64,000 nt of DNA, taken from NCBI GenBank assembly GCA_903772945.1, contig CAICTM010000203.1, forward strand, positions 28,488 through 92,487, in the 5' to 3' direction. The notes beneath the pieces were generated by a model. It did no database searches, was not told the origin of the DNA, and saw nothing but the letters and a program-made list of their open reading frames with translations. Shown one piece after another: positions 32,521-45,594 of this stretch (its first letter is position 1; each line of letters starts with the position of its first letter). The stretch is from Seminavis robusta (taxonomy: Eukaryota > Bacillariophyta > Bacillariophyceae > Naviculales > Naviculaceae). Position numbers and translations under genes: made by a program.

Positions 32521-34238
32521 ATAATGGCACCACCAGGACGGAGGGAGCGGGCAGAGACCTTGTCAGGGTTGATGCCGGTGTCGTGAGAGATGAGGGCCGC
32601 AGCGTGGCGGAGGGCGTTGGTGATGAACTGGGGCTTCACAGGATACCACCGGTTGCGGGCCGCATTGAAGTGGTTGAAGAGGGGAGTATCGGCATCGGCG
32701 CCGTTGGTGCGGAGGTGGTAGACCACATGCGCGAGCAACTTCACCGGGCAAAGCCACGGATCAGAGGTGGGGCGGTGGCCCACGGATTCGCCGTGGACAG
32801 CATTCTTTTGGTCAGTGAACATAAACGTGGCATCGGTGAGGCACGCGTGGTTTTTCACGTCATTCAAAGAGATGGTGTCGCCGCGGACTTGGAGGCCGCC
32901 GCGGACAGTGAAGGAGACATCACAGAGGCGAAAGGCTTGGCTTCCGGATTCAGGGTTCCCGGTATCCAGGTACTCCGCCGGGTGTAGAAGCCAGAAGAAG
33001 GCCAGGATGCAGAGGTCGCGGACGTGGCGGTTGAGGGTTCCCCAGGTGGCGTCGTCATAGTCCTGGGCATCGAGCATAGCTCGTCGGAGGATGGAGATGT
33101 TGACGGGGTAGGCTCGGTCAGGGGGTCCATCTTCATCCCGGAGTCCTTTGAGGAAAGCAGCGAGTATTGGATGGTTGTGGCCGGATCCAGCTTTGAGCTT
33201 TCTGGGATCCGGGTGACCCAGGTCGGTGATCCCCTTCCCGACAGCAAGAAGGGCCTTGCCCACTGAGTCAGCTCGGACATTGTTAGACTCGCGGTAACGG
33301 TTTCCGAAGACGAGGAGGTAGCAGGCTTGGATCTCTTGGTCAGGGATATCACAGAGGGATGGGTTGACGCCGAGGCCTGCGCAGAAGTCACACCATCGTC
33401 CGAAGGTCCGGTCGCGGGCAGCGGCCGTCTTGGAGACAATGTTTTTGGAAGCGGTCTGCAGCGCAAGGCGGAGATCAACAGTGAACTGACCTCGGGTGGC
33501 AGAGTCAACACCTGCCAGGGTTTGTTCTGCGGATAGCGCTGTTCAAAGTGGGCGAGAAGTTCAGGCAGGGTGAGGTGTTGCAGACGCGCCGCATCATCAG
33601 CCATCACGTTGGCAGGACCCGGGATGTAGGACGAGAGGGCGCAGTAGCGGTGCTCTCGCTGGTGTCGGCAGGCATAGTTGCAGAGGAACGCCGCAGGACC
33701 ATCTGAGGTGACCGCCCCTTTGGAGACTCTGGAGACGGCCGGGGTGTTGTCCGAGAGAGTGTAGAGGGTGGCGTAGGTGACGCAGTGCCGCGCCGCTTGC
33801 AAGGAGTGCTGCGCAGGATGGCTGCTTGCTCGAGGTCAATGTTAGTGACGGTTCCCTTCGGGTTGTCCGTGGACACGAGCTGAGCCTGCACATCGGGAGG
33901 GAATGGGAGCCTCCAGAGGTAAGGAGTTTCCTCGGAGTCAAAGTAGACACCGCCCATTCCAGCCTTGGCGGCGTCAGTGGCTCCGAAGAAGGATGGGTCC
34001 TGGGGGGCGATCTCAGCCAGGTGAGTTGGGCGGTGGCAGAGGCTGGCAGCCAGATCAGCAAAGGCATCGATGTGGGATCTCAGCGCAGTGTTGATCCGGA
34101 TTCTTCCTCCTTTGGACTTTGTGGGGGCGAGCTGGAGCGCGCTGAAGAGTCCAGCGGAGCCCCGGATGGCAACAGAGACGAAGCGCAGTTTGCTTAGGAT
34201 TTGCATCCACCGCTTGTGGCTGACTCTGCGACACCCGG
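32521..34238 (-). pseudogene. RNase H and tyrosine recombinase remnants
   Basis: The RNase H half 1 (FFGATDAAKAGMGGVYF, then TNIDLEQAAI) and half 2 (SDNTPAVSRVSKGAV, PGPANVMADDAARL) are in different frames, with a break near 33800. The recombinase follows in a third frame: TFGRWCDFCAGLGVNP in its N-terminal SAM-like domain, HVRDLCILAFFWLLHPAEYL (Arg region), and SARSLRPGGA, the H/R-x-x-R-like motif near the C-terminus. The frame leaves the conserved part right after this motif, so the terminal catalytic Tyr is missing. This is a family-based reading. Confidence 0.65.
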
Positions 34239-36826
34239 CTAGTTCCTTGAAGATGTCAGCGAGCGCTTGCTTCCGGTGGGGAGGAAGTTCCAGAGTCTGT
34301 CGTATAGGGTGTCGATGATCCATCCCAGAATGAGTTTTCGAGTAGTCCAGCTATCCTCTCCTTGCAGGAGCTTCTTGAGCGAGACTGCCTCATTTCGGTG
34401 TTTCTTGCTGAGGTTGGGGCACGCGAGGATCTCGTCAATGGCATGGAGAAAGTGCCTGCGCAGCGGTTTCATACGGGTCTTTCCTCCTTGGCCCAGTTGG
34501 ATGAGTCATCAACGAACACATCATTGCGTCCGATGGGCTGGAGCAGAGGTCTGTTCGAGGGTCCAACGAAGTGGTCCGGTTCGGCCTCCAAGGGGGAGGT
34601 GGCTATCCCAAGGAGTTCTTGCGTTGCCGCATGGTCCTCCTTTTCTCGTGGTCTAGGAGTGGTGGACGGGTCCAGGTCATCCATTCCTTCGGCATGATGC
34701 TCAAGTCTGTGCGGAGGACAGGCTCTGGGGGACTTCAGGAAGCGTTCATTTGCTCGGTCGCAGGTAGTCTCTGACATCCCACTGAAAGTGGGCGGCGACT
34801 TGACCCATCCCATGGTGCATGACATTGGGACGGCCACCAGTTGGGGCTCACCTTCGTAGCGAGGCAGCACCAGCGCAAGTCGGATGCAGTCAGAAGGGTT
34901 TAGGAACATGCGGTAGAAGCCATCCTTGATGTCATGCTTGCAGAGGCGGACGGGTCCAAACTTGGGGTTTGCGTGACGCACATCGTACAAGATGCGCGGC
35001 AGGGCATTTCCAAATTGCATGGCCTCGGGCGGCGCGTGATGTGATGTGGTTTCGTTGACGGAGGGCCAACCCCAGTTCCAGGTGTGGTCGCTGATGAGTC
35101 GGGGGTTTCGGTCTCGTTCTACCTTTACCGCAGCGGCAGATAGAAGGAGGGAGGGTTCGTCCTTGATGAGGTCGAATGGAAGGACAGCCCAGAACTTGTT
35201 CTCGATGAACTCGGAAAATTCCTCGCGGAGGAAGTCGGAATGCTCGGTAGCAGATTTGTTGCAGCCACGGCGGACGCATTCCTCCTTCTGTTCCGTCGTC
35301 CAGGGAGGTGATTCGTTTTGTACGGGGACCCCATGGTCTCTCCAGTGGCAGAGCAGGGGGATGGCAGGATGGTCGACATCCTCCAGGTTTGGAGCAAGGT
35401 AGGAGCGCCCTCTGAAGTCGGTGACAAAGGATTCCCACGTCTCTGCCTTCGAGTAGGCTGAGCAAAGATTTTGGACCAACGTACCTAGTCTGTCATTTCG
35501 GATTGATCTGGTATCAACGACAGGGCTAGTAGGTTTAGTGGTGTTTGATGTAGTGGATGAAGGCGGTCGGCATTTCTTAGGTGATCCGGGCAGTAGGCCA
35601 GCCGACCGCTTAGATGATGAGGACATTGACAGCGAGGCTGCGTGTGATAGGGCGTGAATTGAAGTAGTAGAAATTTCGGGTGAAGGTGTTTTGCGAGCAG
35701 GAGTGCTCCTGTTAGTCCTTGGAGGTTTCACAGGAGAGACATCGCGATCAAAAGGGCGGAGACCAAACTGCTTGTGAGGCATGGACGCCACCGAGATAGG
35801 AGCGGGTGCTCCAATACGAGTGGCGAGTCCAGGCGTGGAGACACAGGGCTGCGGGTCAGCAACTCCACAGTCCGTGAGGAGAGTGTGGAGCTTCTGCACC
35901 GTAGCCGCCGAGTAGCGCTTGTGGGTGGCAGCGCGCTTGCATCCGGAGGTGCAACTGCCTTTGAGGGCCCAGGCCACACAGACGTCTTGACCACTGTGCT
36001 TGGGAATAGTGTACTGGTGGTCCTTGGTCATTGCAGTGATGGAGCGGAACCCCGAGTCCTGGAAACGCTTCAAAAGGTCCTCATCGCCGTGGACGTTGGT
36101 AACCGGGTGCGCTCCCGCTCGCTGTTGGTTTGCTCCCGCAGGCTTCTTGATAGGAGGCTCGGGAACGGGCTTGAAGAATGAGTACCAGTGAGCAGGGAGC
36201 TCAGCGAGAGACGAGGCACGGGAGGACTGAACGAGTCTAGTCAGCGTACCAAAGTTGGGGGCAGCAGCGCCCGGATTTAGAATAGCTTCGTTGACCCACA
36301 GGAAGTAATCTTGTTGGACCTCGAAAATGATGCGACCGCACAAGTCCACCACCACACTCCGGTTGTCAGCATGCAGGCCATGGATGGTGTGGAGGTAGGA
36401 TCCCAGCGAGAGGGCCACATCACGCACCGAGCGCGAGACTGGATGGTTTCCTCCATGGAAGACATCTATCATGATGGAGAACCCGTAGAGCTTTTCCTCC
36501 GCAATGTGACCATCGGTGGGAAACTTGACGTCGGTGGAAGTGATGGCGATGGCATCTTCCAAGGTGACGGAGGCTCCCTTCTCAACGTACTCTGCTCGAG
36601 CTGCCAAGTCCTGGACTGCCTTGGCTTCCGAATGGCCTTGGCACACCACCGAGAAGGGGGAGAGGGTGGTCCCTTGTACTTGCGGAAGACACGATCCAGA
36701 ATGTGTCCAGTGACCAAGGGTTTGTTCGCGAGGTTAATGGGTAGTGCCGATGCCTGAGTGCGTTCGTCTAGTTGAGCTTGCAAGATCCCGTGTTCATTCT
36801 TTTTGGGGGACTTCGCGAGCAGACGG
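34239..36826 (-). pseudogene. gag-like and reverse transcriptase region of the DIRS-like element
   Basis: The N-terminal segment (KKNEHGILQAQLDERTQ on) is in frame with the copia fragment only by chance and shifts frame near 36650. A long frame then runs to 34469. It carries a possible CCCH knuckle (C-x8-C-x3-C-x5-H around GSCTSGCKRAATH) and a Ser/Pro-rich linker. RT motifs follow: KHDIKDGFYRMFL, VPMSCTMGWVKSPPTFSG and NDVFVDDS as the catalytic loop. The stop at 34469 comes just after the catalytic loop. The continuation (RRHFLHAIDEILACP, then LGWIIDT) is in the next frame, and a further shift lies at ~34285. It is not functional as it stands. Confidence 0.7.
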
Positions 36827-39394
36827 TAGTCTTGTTCAGTGACTGGGTCATCATTTTGCAGTTCTGGATGCCAGGGTTTGCTATCTGTCAGTTCAACTGT
36901 ATTGCATGTTTGTAACTCAGTTTGAGTTGGACGCCTAATCTTCATTGCCATCAAACCTCCCCTTAATTCCAGGGGTATCACATATCCTTGTTTCCCAACA
37001 TAGGAAGTGCCACCATGTTTTCTTGGTTTATCATCAATGAAGGTTTCATAGCTCCTAGCTTGGATGTTGGACAGAAGAGAGTTAGCATTGTCCAAAACAG
37101 TGGCTTCATTCACTCTGAGTAAGATAGTTTCTCCTGATGGTAAATCTGTTGCAGTTACTCCACCACTGATCATCACTCCTTCCCGAATTGCTCCTGTACC
37201 TTCATCCCATCCAGCAACATTGACAGTTCTGCCAGATGGTGTATCAATGATCCAGGCCTTTCCACCAATGCTGCAAGTATCAGCTCCACTGTCAGTATAC
37301 ATATCAGAGTATATATCATCCTTTGTCTTGGAGAGCTTAGCAAATAGCTTAGCTGCAGTCCATGGGTCATAGTACTTGGTGGTTGTCATATTGTTGTTGC
37401 GAACACTGCTGGTAATATGATCTTGTTTGGTCTGCCCAATAGCCCATAGGATGAGATCTTTCATAAGGGGAGTACTTGCTTCATGGTACAAATAGTTGTC
37501 TGTAACATACTTGGCCAGTATGTGTGTATAAACCAGCTTTGCTGCCTTTACAGACATCCACTCATCATCCTTGGTAGTAAGATGTTGGATGACCACTTGT
37601 AAATCACTCTTGGTAGGGTCACTGAGATCACAGCAGACGGGGTAAATGGCCTTGATCTTGTGGACATACTCCTCTTGAGTGCTAATAGCATCTGTATCTG
37701 TCTGATGCATCATATTTGCTCTCCTTGGATTGGTGACATCTAATGCCCAGATAATGAGGCTGCGTATGGACTTATTTGGGGCTTCCTCATATCTGTAGTT
37801 CTTGGTGACATAGTTGGCCAACAGAATTTTGTGCCTGTTCTTGGCCCATGCCACTGGAATGTTGTTGATGGCATTGGTTCTCAGATCTTGGATTTGGACA
37901 TACAAGGACTCCCCATGCAAGAGGCGGTATGGTATTGTATCTATTTGGATCACCCTAAGTGTGGGAGTGTCCTCATCTTCAGAGGAATCAGAGACGATGT
38001 TGCAGTTGCTATCAGGTACACGCTCATCAATATTGGACTTCCTGTTTTTGCCTGGGGTTCTCCAGATTGACTGGGGCTTATCTTCTGCAGGTGATTCTTG
38101 ATCCGCAAATGAGACTGACTTTGAATCTTCTTGTTGTTCTTGATGGTCATGGTCTGATTGGTCTGATGTATTCATGTTGTTTAATTGGCGATCAGCTGTA
38201 GAATACTGCCTGCCATCCGTCAATCCTTCCTTTTCCTCTTCATTTCCATGATCCACTTCCTGTTAGCTGGTGACATATCATTCCAGACTTGCTCTGAGAA
38301 TCCACTGGGATTTGTACCACTGGTATCCCCTTTGAAATTTCTTTGGTTGGAATTCTGGCTTACTGTTGGTATTGTTATTGTTATTCCTTCGATTATTGGA
38401 CTTCCTGGTGGTGCTCCTGGAATTGGCCTTACCCAAGGCTATGGCTTTGGTTCAAAGCTTGTCCACTGCAGTATCATAGTCAATGCTGGTACAGCTATCC
38501 TTGACAGATTCATAAGCCCTGTCTTTGATGCCTTCGAGGAACAAGGTCTTTTGAATTGCAGGAGGGACTTTAATGCCAGCATTGTCGAGCTCGAGGCATT
38601 TTTCAACAAATAGGTTATGGTAGGAATCAAAACCTCCATGACTTTCTGGATGCAGAAAATGTTTGGTTAGGTCTCCAATCAGTGATGTGATACGGCTTTC
38701 CTTATCTCCCCCAAAGTCATAATAGTCACACATATCTTTCCACACAAGAGCACCATCCATGGTAGCCAGGTGTGCATCTACCTTTGAGGCTGCATTTCCC
38801 TTGGCTAGTTTCTTGGATAGGATCGAGTAGAATTCTTGATTGCGGGTCTTGTAAAGTGGAACCGATATTGTCTTGGCTGTGTAGCCGGGTATATCAGTGA
38901 GTTTTGTTACACTGAGTAAGCTAGTCAACTGTAGGAGTCCCATTGTTGAAGTGACTTCTCTCTTGAATGGTTTCCAGTTTTTCTGGTTGCCATCGAAAGT
39001 TGGGAAATCAGATACGGACACCTTGACTAGGTTCTTGCTTTTGGTAGTAGTACTCATTGTCCCAGCATTAGTAGTGGTAGTTGTAGTCTGGACTCAGGAT
39101 ATCCCCTGGTGCTGGTGTGGTGCACGCCTGCGTCGGTGCTGCCTGTTCCGTTGCTGGTGTTGAGGTGTTGTGGTTGGGTTGCGGTGTTGGTGTTGCTTTC
39201 TTTTCAGTGAAACAGAAAGTATCCCATATATCTTCAGTGAAGTCCTGTTTCCAACCATCAATAGTTTTCTGGAGGTCATTACCTTCATCCTTGATAGACT
39301 GCATCCATCTTTTGAATCTCATAAATTCACCAAGATCGACCTTGGTCAAGACATTTTTGTCCACGAGCTCGGCCAAAATATCTGCTCCCGACAC
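36827..39394 (-). pseudogene. Truncated Ty1/copia element, copy 1 (gag to protease)
   Basis: The gag N-terminal frame (39068-39394, ADILAELVDKNVLTKVD) is followed in other frames by the main gag (39057-38452, MSTTTKSKNLVKVSVSD) and the region containing the aspartic protease motif DSGADTCSIGG. Breaks include a shift in the Pro/Thr linker and a TGA at 38452-38454, where the other copy has CGA. A further shift lies near the end of gag. It ends after VTEQDY at 36827, where the DIRS-like element starts, so integrase, RT and RNase H are absent. It is nearly identical to the plus-strand copy and lies in inverse orientation. Confidence 0.8.
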
Positions 39395-39466
39395 AGCATG
39401 GGCAGGTTGAGCTGCATATAAGTATGTAGATGCTGACCCTGCCTGCCCTTACCGTGTCGGGAGCAG
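39382..39466. other. Hairpin at the gag start, copy 1
   Basis: The 25-nt arms 39382-39406 and 39442-39466 share CTGCTCCCGACAC and GGGCAGG, separated by a 5-nt mismatch, around a 35-nt loop. The same structure occurs in copy 2. Confidence 0.7.
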
Positions 39467-39762
39467 GTTTATTGGTGGTGATAGCCTTCATCTTAGCAAG
39501 CCACTTTTTGCAACCTCCACCGTGGAACCCGAACGCTAAAGCTAAGGGTAAATGTGCTACTTTCTACGAAGACTTAAGGCTGTCACACCATGACATCATG
39601 AGATGCAAACTCTCACATTTTCTTGAGTATCGAAACACATCGGTTGTTGCAACCAACGGATCGTGTGGGTATAGGAGCGATGGCACTTTTCTGTTGAATC
39701 GAAAGGTGTTTAGATAGAAGAAAATGTATAATAGCACTATCGAACTGTTTCGGCCATGGCGT

Positions 39763-42700
39763 TGTGAAGCTCCTCTCAATAGCATGAGCTGCTCAGACTT
39801 CTAGCACGTTGATGTCGCGTCGCTAGATACAATTGAGTCCAGAAGTCCGCCTCGACGGCCCGCACTAGCACATTTGTAGGACATAAGATAGGCTCGTCAC
39901 TTAGTGGTGCTCCGCCAAGCAACAGCGTGGAAGTGAGGGAAGTGAAATGTCGGATCTCGATTTCCCATCCCATAGAAGATTTATGTCACTATGTCGTTTG
40001 GAGGGGTAATAGAAGCCGCATCCGCCGGAAGCGGTCCTCGAAGGCTCTATCCGGAGCAGGACCGGAGTATGGGCCTATTAGAGATAGGATATTGTTGCTT
40101 GCAGTCGTTGTGTGTTTTACATTTTGACTCCAATCCACATCCACACACAGAAGGGAATTGGTCGCATAGACCCACAAGGGTAGCAAGTCTCCACCTCACA
40201 TCACGAGGGGACTATAGTTCCGCTAGCGACCACTTCATACCAGCATCAACTCTTAGGCTGGAAAACATGCTGTTTCAGATGGACAGCCTCCTGCTAGATG
40301 GACGACGGCAAAGGGATGTTGGTCTGAGAAAGAAAGATATGTCAAACACATTAAGTCTCTCCGGAACGAGCCGGACTGGCGAGGGAAGAAGAAAGCAAAA
40401 TGACGGTCAACGCAATTTTGATTCTCTGGAAATGGCGGTAGGCCTGATGAATGTCAAGTTTCTCTCTGGTTTGTGTTTAATTGGTTAAATCCATCCAATT
40501 TTTGCAATTATGCTTAAAAGTCACCTAATACTGCTCGTTCGCCAACACACCATGTGCCAACCATTCCTCCATACCGGCGAGGTGCGCTGGGAGAAGGTAA
40601 GAATGCGGCGCGAGGGAAAGACTCCTGATGTGGGTTTCGCATTGACAATGGCTGTCCAGTACTCTTTGGCTTTGGTGTCCATGCGCCCATTGAGAGCTTC
40701 AAGGGGGTTCAGCTCGTGGTCTGTGTGGTCTTCCATATGCCCGTCGATGTGCTCAGTCTCAAATGTTTAAACATTTGTCGTATACTAGGATGTCGCGCAT
40801 AAAAGCCAGTAAGAGAGAAGCATCCGGAGAAGGCACAAGAGAATCACACCATGGATTGGACTCTTTGGGTTTGGACAGGTCTCAAAGGAAGACCGAATCC
40901 CCGTCAACAGCAAGACAGCTATTATATTCTGCGCCAGTCCTGCAAACTGAGTCGGCAATCCCTAACAGTAACCTATACCCCGATCACAGCGCTGGGATCC
41001 CCAAAAGTATGCGCCCCACAAGAATGATGGGATCTCAGAGTTAGAGATAGACTTCCAAATCAGCGGATCGCGGACCAGAAGTAGAAAAACGCTACAGAAA
41101 GGCTTCCCACCAGAAGAAGTATTCACCACGATCGGCTTGATAGAGGTGAGTACTCAGACATAATATGAATATGCGGGACTCCCTTGATGGTGACCAACGG
41201 GATTTGTGCTAGCACTGGGCCGCAGACGTTGGTCCAAGGCATTACTATTGACGCATCCACAATCTTATATGTAATGGGCGGTTGTGTAGACCTACTAGGG
41301 ATAGGGACCGATGAGCTCGTGCCGAGGATGAATCGATTCTTGAAAGAAGCGGAAGGAACCTGCTCTCCCACTCACAGATGTCCACATATACAGGGGTAAT
41401 ATCCTTCACCAATGCCGTCCGGCATATGCGAACTCACCAGCGAGAAATGTGGTTGGTTAGCTGTCTCGACTTTCACTCTCTACGCAGGGAAACTTATTGG
41501 ATGATCAAATATGCGGCCGATTTTTATGTAATATGGAATCCGAGGGTGATAACGGTAGGGTGGGTGTTTGACTGGGAGATTTAGAGTGAGGAGGTTCGTA
41601 TGTGGGGATGCATTTGGGGAGCCGGTGGGCGGAGAGGTGTGTAATGGGCACAACGGTTGTCTACCTTCTGGAAATTAGTGAATACCCCAGGGATGGTGTG
41701 CCGCAGCGATATCGCGCTCCCATCGGAGGACACTTTGACCACCGATTTGGAACGCAGATTTTGGTAGGGTGAGAGGGCGTCCACAGTGTCCTGTGTACAC
41801 ATCCTGTGAGGTCGTCCAATAGCGTAATTAAGAATTCTGAATGGTGATGTAGAGTAGAAATCGTTACGTATTATCCAGAAATTAGTGGCCTAGGTTAGGC
41901 TAGGAACGTGCCTGGTATGTTGGGGGAGGTGTAAGGGTTTGGATTTGATGGTAACCAAATCCTACGGCAGCTTGAAACCACCTATTTCGCGGTAAGGAAT
42001 CAGGCGTGGGTCATGTAGCATATTGCAAGGTAGCCAACAGTCATCGCGGGATCACAAATTCCGGGTTTAAGTGAAGTGTAGCCATGGCTCATATGGCGCC
42101 TTCGCGGCGGAAACTCTCTAGGGTTAACGTTAAGCTTAGAACTGGCTGACTTCACTAATTGTAAATTGCTGGATCACAGACCAAATCTATCTTTCGCCTA
42201 CCATGAGTAAGGCTAACGTTGTTAATCATTGGGTTATGGGGTATTGAAATCGACTGATGGGGATGTGGCTTATGTCTCTTGGGAGAGATCTCTTGAATGG
42301 GCCACACAGGAAAGAATGGACTATAAAGGTAGCTCTCACATCCACAACGACAGGCAGAGGGTTCTTGGAGTTTGCTATATGCCAGGCATATGCGCAGCTA
42401 CGAGTGGCGATCTACCTTATCGCGCATTTATTGGAAACCACAGTAGAGCGGAACATTAAGGTTCAAGAGAAGTTTTACCTATACGGAAGGATAGCTATGG
42501 GAGTACAAAGGCCTGAATTACTGGAATATGAATGACATATTACAGTTGCTCGACGATGTGCGAATCTGGTGCCGGAGCTGAACTAAACTGGTAAGACTTG
42601 GCACAACCAAGCGTAATACTGACCAACCAGGCAACTTCCAAGAGAGTCGATCAGGGTAAGGACGGTACGCACATGAATCGGATAAAGAATCGCTTTGATT

Positions 42701-45594
42701 GCTCGAAAATGTCCACCCAGACGTGGGAGGGATTGTGATGGCGCGCGGCATAAGAGCATGCCCTCAGGATGAGGTAAGGAAGAGATTGACTCAAAAATAG
42801 TGACGTCTGAGGGCAGGTCACGCTCAAGTTGCAGCCATAAAGCCAGTATGGGGGTGGTGTAGCAGAGGATATATTAGGGGGTTCCCTATCACTGAACAAA
42901 AGAAGGGGCACGTGCAGGTATCCGCAGAAGTATCGAGTATAGAAGAGAAAGCCGAGCCCACGCCTTGGACCCCGATTTGCCTCCAGATGTGGGTTGTTAG
43001 ATCGTCCACCCACGCTCGCCTGGGTTCAGATAGGAGAGACTGTTGCATGAGTCGGTACTTTCTCTGCCATATGGCGAGCACTTAACGGCGCATGACATCC
43101 CGTAATCGAGTAAGGAGTACAGAGAACCCAAAAATATACCAACCACAGACCGTAAGGTGGAATTTGATGGGACGCAAAAGGAAGCATGCTGCAACACCAA
43201 CCTTCCGGCATGAGAGTATCTAGCGAGGAATAGAACCGTTGAATTATTGATGCAAAGAGTTGATGAGTGAAAGAGGAAAGATAGAGACCGAGCGTTTCAC
43301 GAGCTACCCTGATCGACAAATTCCCAAAAGGAATGAGAAACCATGACCAATGCAACACACTTCCAGATTTCGAAACACTACCTGGCGCAAACGACGGGTT
43401 TTACAACGCCAGGTTTGAATTCGCGGGGTGCATTCTAACTCAAAAGCGGGAACCCTGAGGACCCTCCCTCATCCAATATCCGGAGCTCGCTTGAGCATAT
43501 TTGATGTTTGAACAGCGATCAAGTAACGTATGGTTTGATGAGCAAGCCCGACCATAGAGTTGGCTTAAGGGTTACGCGTAGTGATAAACTTGCGACGAAG
43601 TCAGGAACTCACGCGAGAGGGCACGTGGAAATGATATGGAAGACCTCTGTCATGCAGCGGGTGGAACTCACCTCTCCTAACTTGATCAACCACTACAGGC
43701 CATGGGGAGGTATCCTCATGAGGTCGTGCTACACGTTTGGTTCTATGGACATCGATTTTCGGCTACCTTCGGCTGCTGACCTATGGGTTAGCTAAATCCT
43801 CTTCAATCTCGAACCTTCCGGTTATGGGATCAATAATTGTCAAACAATGAAGTGTGCAGGAATCTTGTGTTATACTCTTAGTATGCCCTGACAATTGGTA
43901 GGGACCTAAATCAGGTCAATACAATAGTCCTTTTACCACAGGGATCTCCTTCGCAAGTCTTTGGGAGGCATGCACACACCAGCCTTCTACTCGACCTCTT
44001 GGTTCTTGGTATCATTCGTGGCAGCTCTGCATAACAGTATGATGACAAGGTACATTCATTACTATCCATGGCTGACATAACGGGCTCTCGCACGAGTCTT
44101 TGCGCGATGTGTCCTTTTCTCCAGGTCGTAAATGTTTTTGGTCTGTGATCGGTGCAGTTCTGGTGGCAGAAGTCTCTATGCCAGGTGATCATCAGTACAC
44201 CCATGTGAGCAAGATAATCCTCCCTATTCGACCACAGCTTCTTCTGCATAGTTCTAACTTTAGTAGCCACGATACTGTTTTGTCCGTTCTCCTTTGTACT
44301 ACAAGTCGTTAAGATGACTGTTCTCCCTCTCTCGGCTCAAAATGATCTCGCTTTGGCTCCTTGTAGTCCCGTTTGGTCCTTGTCTTCTCCCATTTGCCTT
44401 TCGCCAGGATTCAAATTCTTGTATATTGCTCCGCACGTTCGGTGTTAGTCCTTAAACCGCTGACGATGTTCGAGGGTCTGCTACGGGGCAAAGCGTAGAG
44501 AGGGGGTATACTCGCTAAGGGAAAGTCCTCTTCGGCCCGCGCACGTCCGATCACCGTCTTTGCGGGCTCCGCACACCTTCTAGTATCGCACCGCCCTGCG
44601 GGGCCATGTTCTGGTCAGGGCCGTCTCCATCGGGGCTTCCTTCAGCGCTCGTCCCTTCGTCCCATTGTGACCTGCGCTCCGTTCCTGCTCTCTCCTCTTG
44701 TTCTTCGACCGTCCGGTTCTCAGAGGTATACTCCTGCTCGTAGCGCGCCGGTTCCTTCTGGTCCTCGCACTATGAAGTTCACCAGCGACTCGTACACACA
44801 TGTCACGGACCCCCCCTGGTCGCACTGCCCTATTGTCCTCCTGCTTTCCGGAACAATACTCACACATCTGCATAGCCCAACAATTTGATTTTCCTCCACC
44901 ATGTCTTGTGGAATGGCTGGCGTTTGACTCGATGTGCCTCTCTCCTCTCCTGAAGATCTTCTAACTTGACGTGGTGCTTTAGCGGGTATTCCAGTGTCAG
45001 TGGCACAAGCCCTGCAGTAGTCATAGTCCTGGCTTTTTCTCGCTAGTTACAGTACTTCTTGCTTCTTTGCCCAATGCCAAGTGATAATCTGCCTGCTGCA
45101 ATGCAACTCCGAGATTGGTTGGTGTGAGCACTTAGTGCCCTCTTGCTTTCAAACCAAGCTTTACAGTAGTCGCAATACCAATAACTCACTGATACAACTA
45201 GTAGTAGTAGCAGCTAGTAGTAATTGCCGACGCTAGCCCGTATATAGGAACTGTAATACCTTAGTCAAGTCTACACGACCTTACAAAATGTGAGTGTGGT
45301 TACAAAAAGCTAACCCCCAAACGCTCTGTACCGGATTCAGTATGTAGTTTCCATGTTCATTGTTATGGCATAGGGGTCAAAACGGGACCACAAAATTGGT
45401 CGGTACCTATGGGGTTGGGAATTTAGGATGCATGCAGGGTTCCAAAACGGTGCATACTGCCACCCCAATGGAGAACCCGTACATTTCCACAACAAACACC
45501 ATCCAAATCCCGGGATGCAATGACGTCACCAATCGCCTAGGGACGCATGTCGTGTCGGTACCTTCCAGACCTTCGCTGTTTTCGCGAGACCCCA
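39763..45594. other. Spacer of the inverted repeat: degraded, no intact gene
   Basis: This is nearly 6 kb without a frame above about 165 codons or a recognisable start. Short stretches on the minus strand look like decayed retroelement. It lacks TACCGGTA palindromes and differs in texture from the host flanks. A short patch at about 40085-40137 (ATATTGTTGCTTGCAG, TGTTTTACATT, GACTCCAATCCA) is inversely repeated at about 46203-46252, beyond the end of the close arms. Confidence 0.55.
40521..41802 (-). pseudogene. Possible retroelement RNase H-like remnant
   Basis: Two minus-strand islands suggest an eroded RNase H domain. KSVVKVSSDGSAI near 41750 resembles the first strand of RNase H-like domains. 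HIDGHMEDHTDHELNPLEAL followed by NGRMDTKAKEYW near 40750-40670 resembles the H-x-x-G-H-x-x-D and D-x-x-A-K parts found in diatom retroelements. The intervening 900 bp is interrupted by stops. This is weak evidence. Confidence 0.25.

Larger units (their letters stand above)
32521..36826 (-). mobile_element. Decayed tyrosine-recombinase (DIRS-like) retrotransposon
   Basis: Read on the minus strand, the order is gag-like region, reverse transcriptase, RNase H, tyrosine recombinase. That order and the recombinase in place of a DDE integrase are the hallmark of DIRS-type elements. At least four frame breaks interrupt it (about 36650, 34475, 34285, 33800). The recombinase is cut off at about 32521. 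The other end stops exactly where the copia fragment begins (36827). GC content and codon use look higher than in the adjoining copia copy, suggesting a separate origin. No split direct or inverted terminal repeats could be found. Confidence 0.7.
36827..39762. repeat. Inverted repeat arm 1 (2.94 kb)
   Basis: This arm matches the reverse complement of 46406-49362 with only scattered substitutions and small indels. It covers ~340 bp upstream of gag, all of gag and the protease region. The left boundary is the junction with the DIRS-like element. The right boundary is just after GGCCATGGCGT. Confidence 0.9.

Noticed and set aside
42229-43800. Several 70-120-codon frames in the spacer
   Set aside because: They overlap each other on both strands, lack domains and credible starts, and are no longer than expected by chance in this composition.
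44460-44900. Possible rRNA fragment in a GC-richer patch of the spacer
   Set aside because: No universally conserved small- or large-subunit rRNA stretch could be matched by eye.
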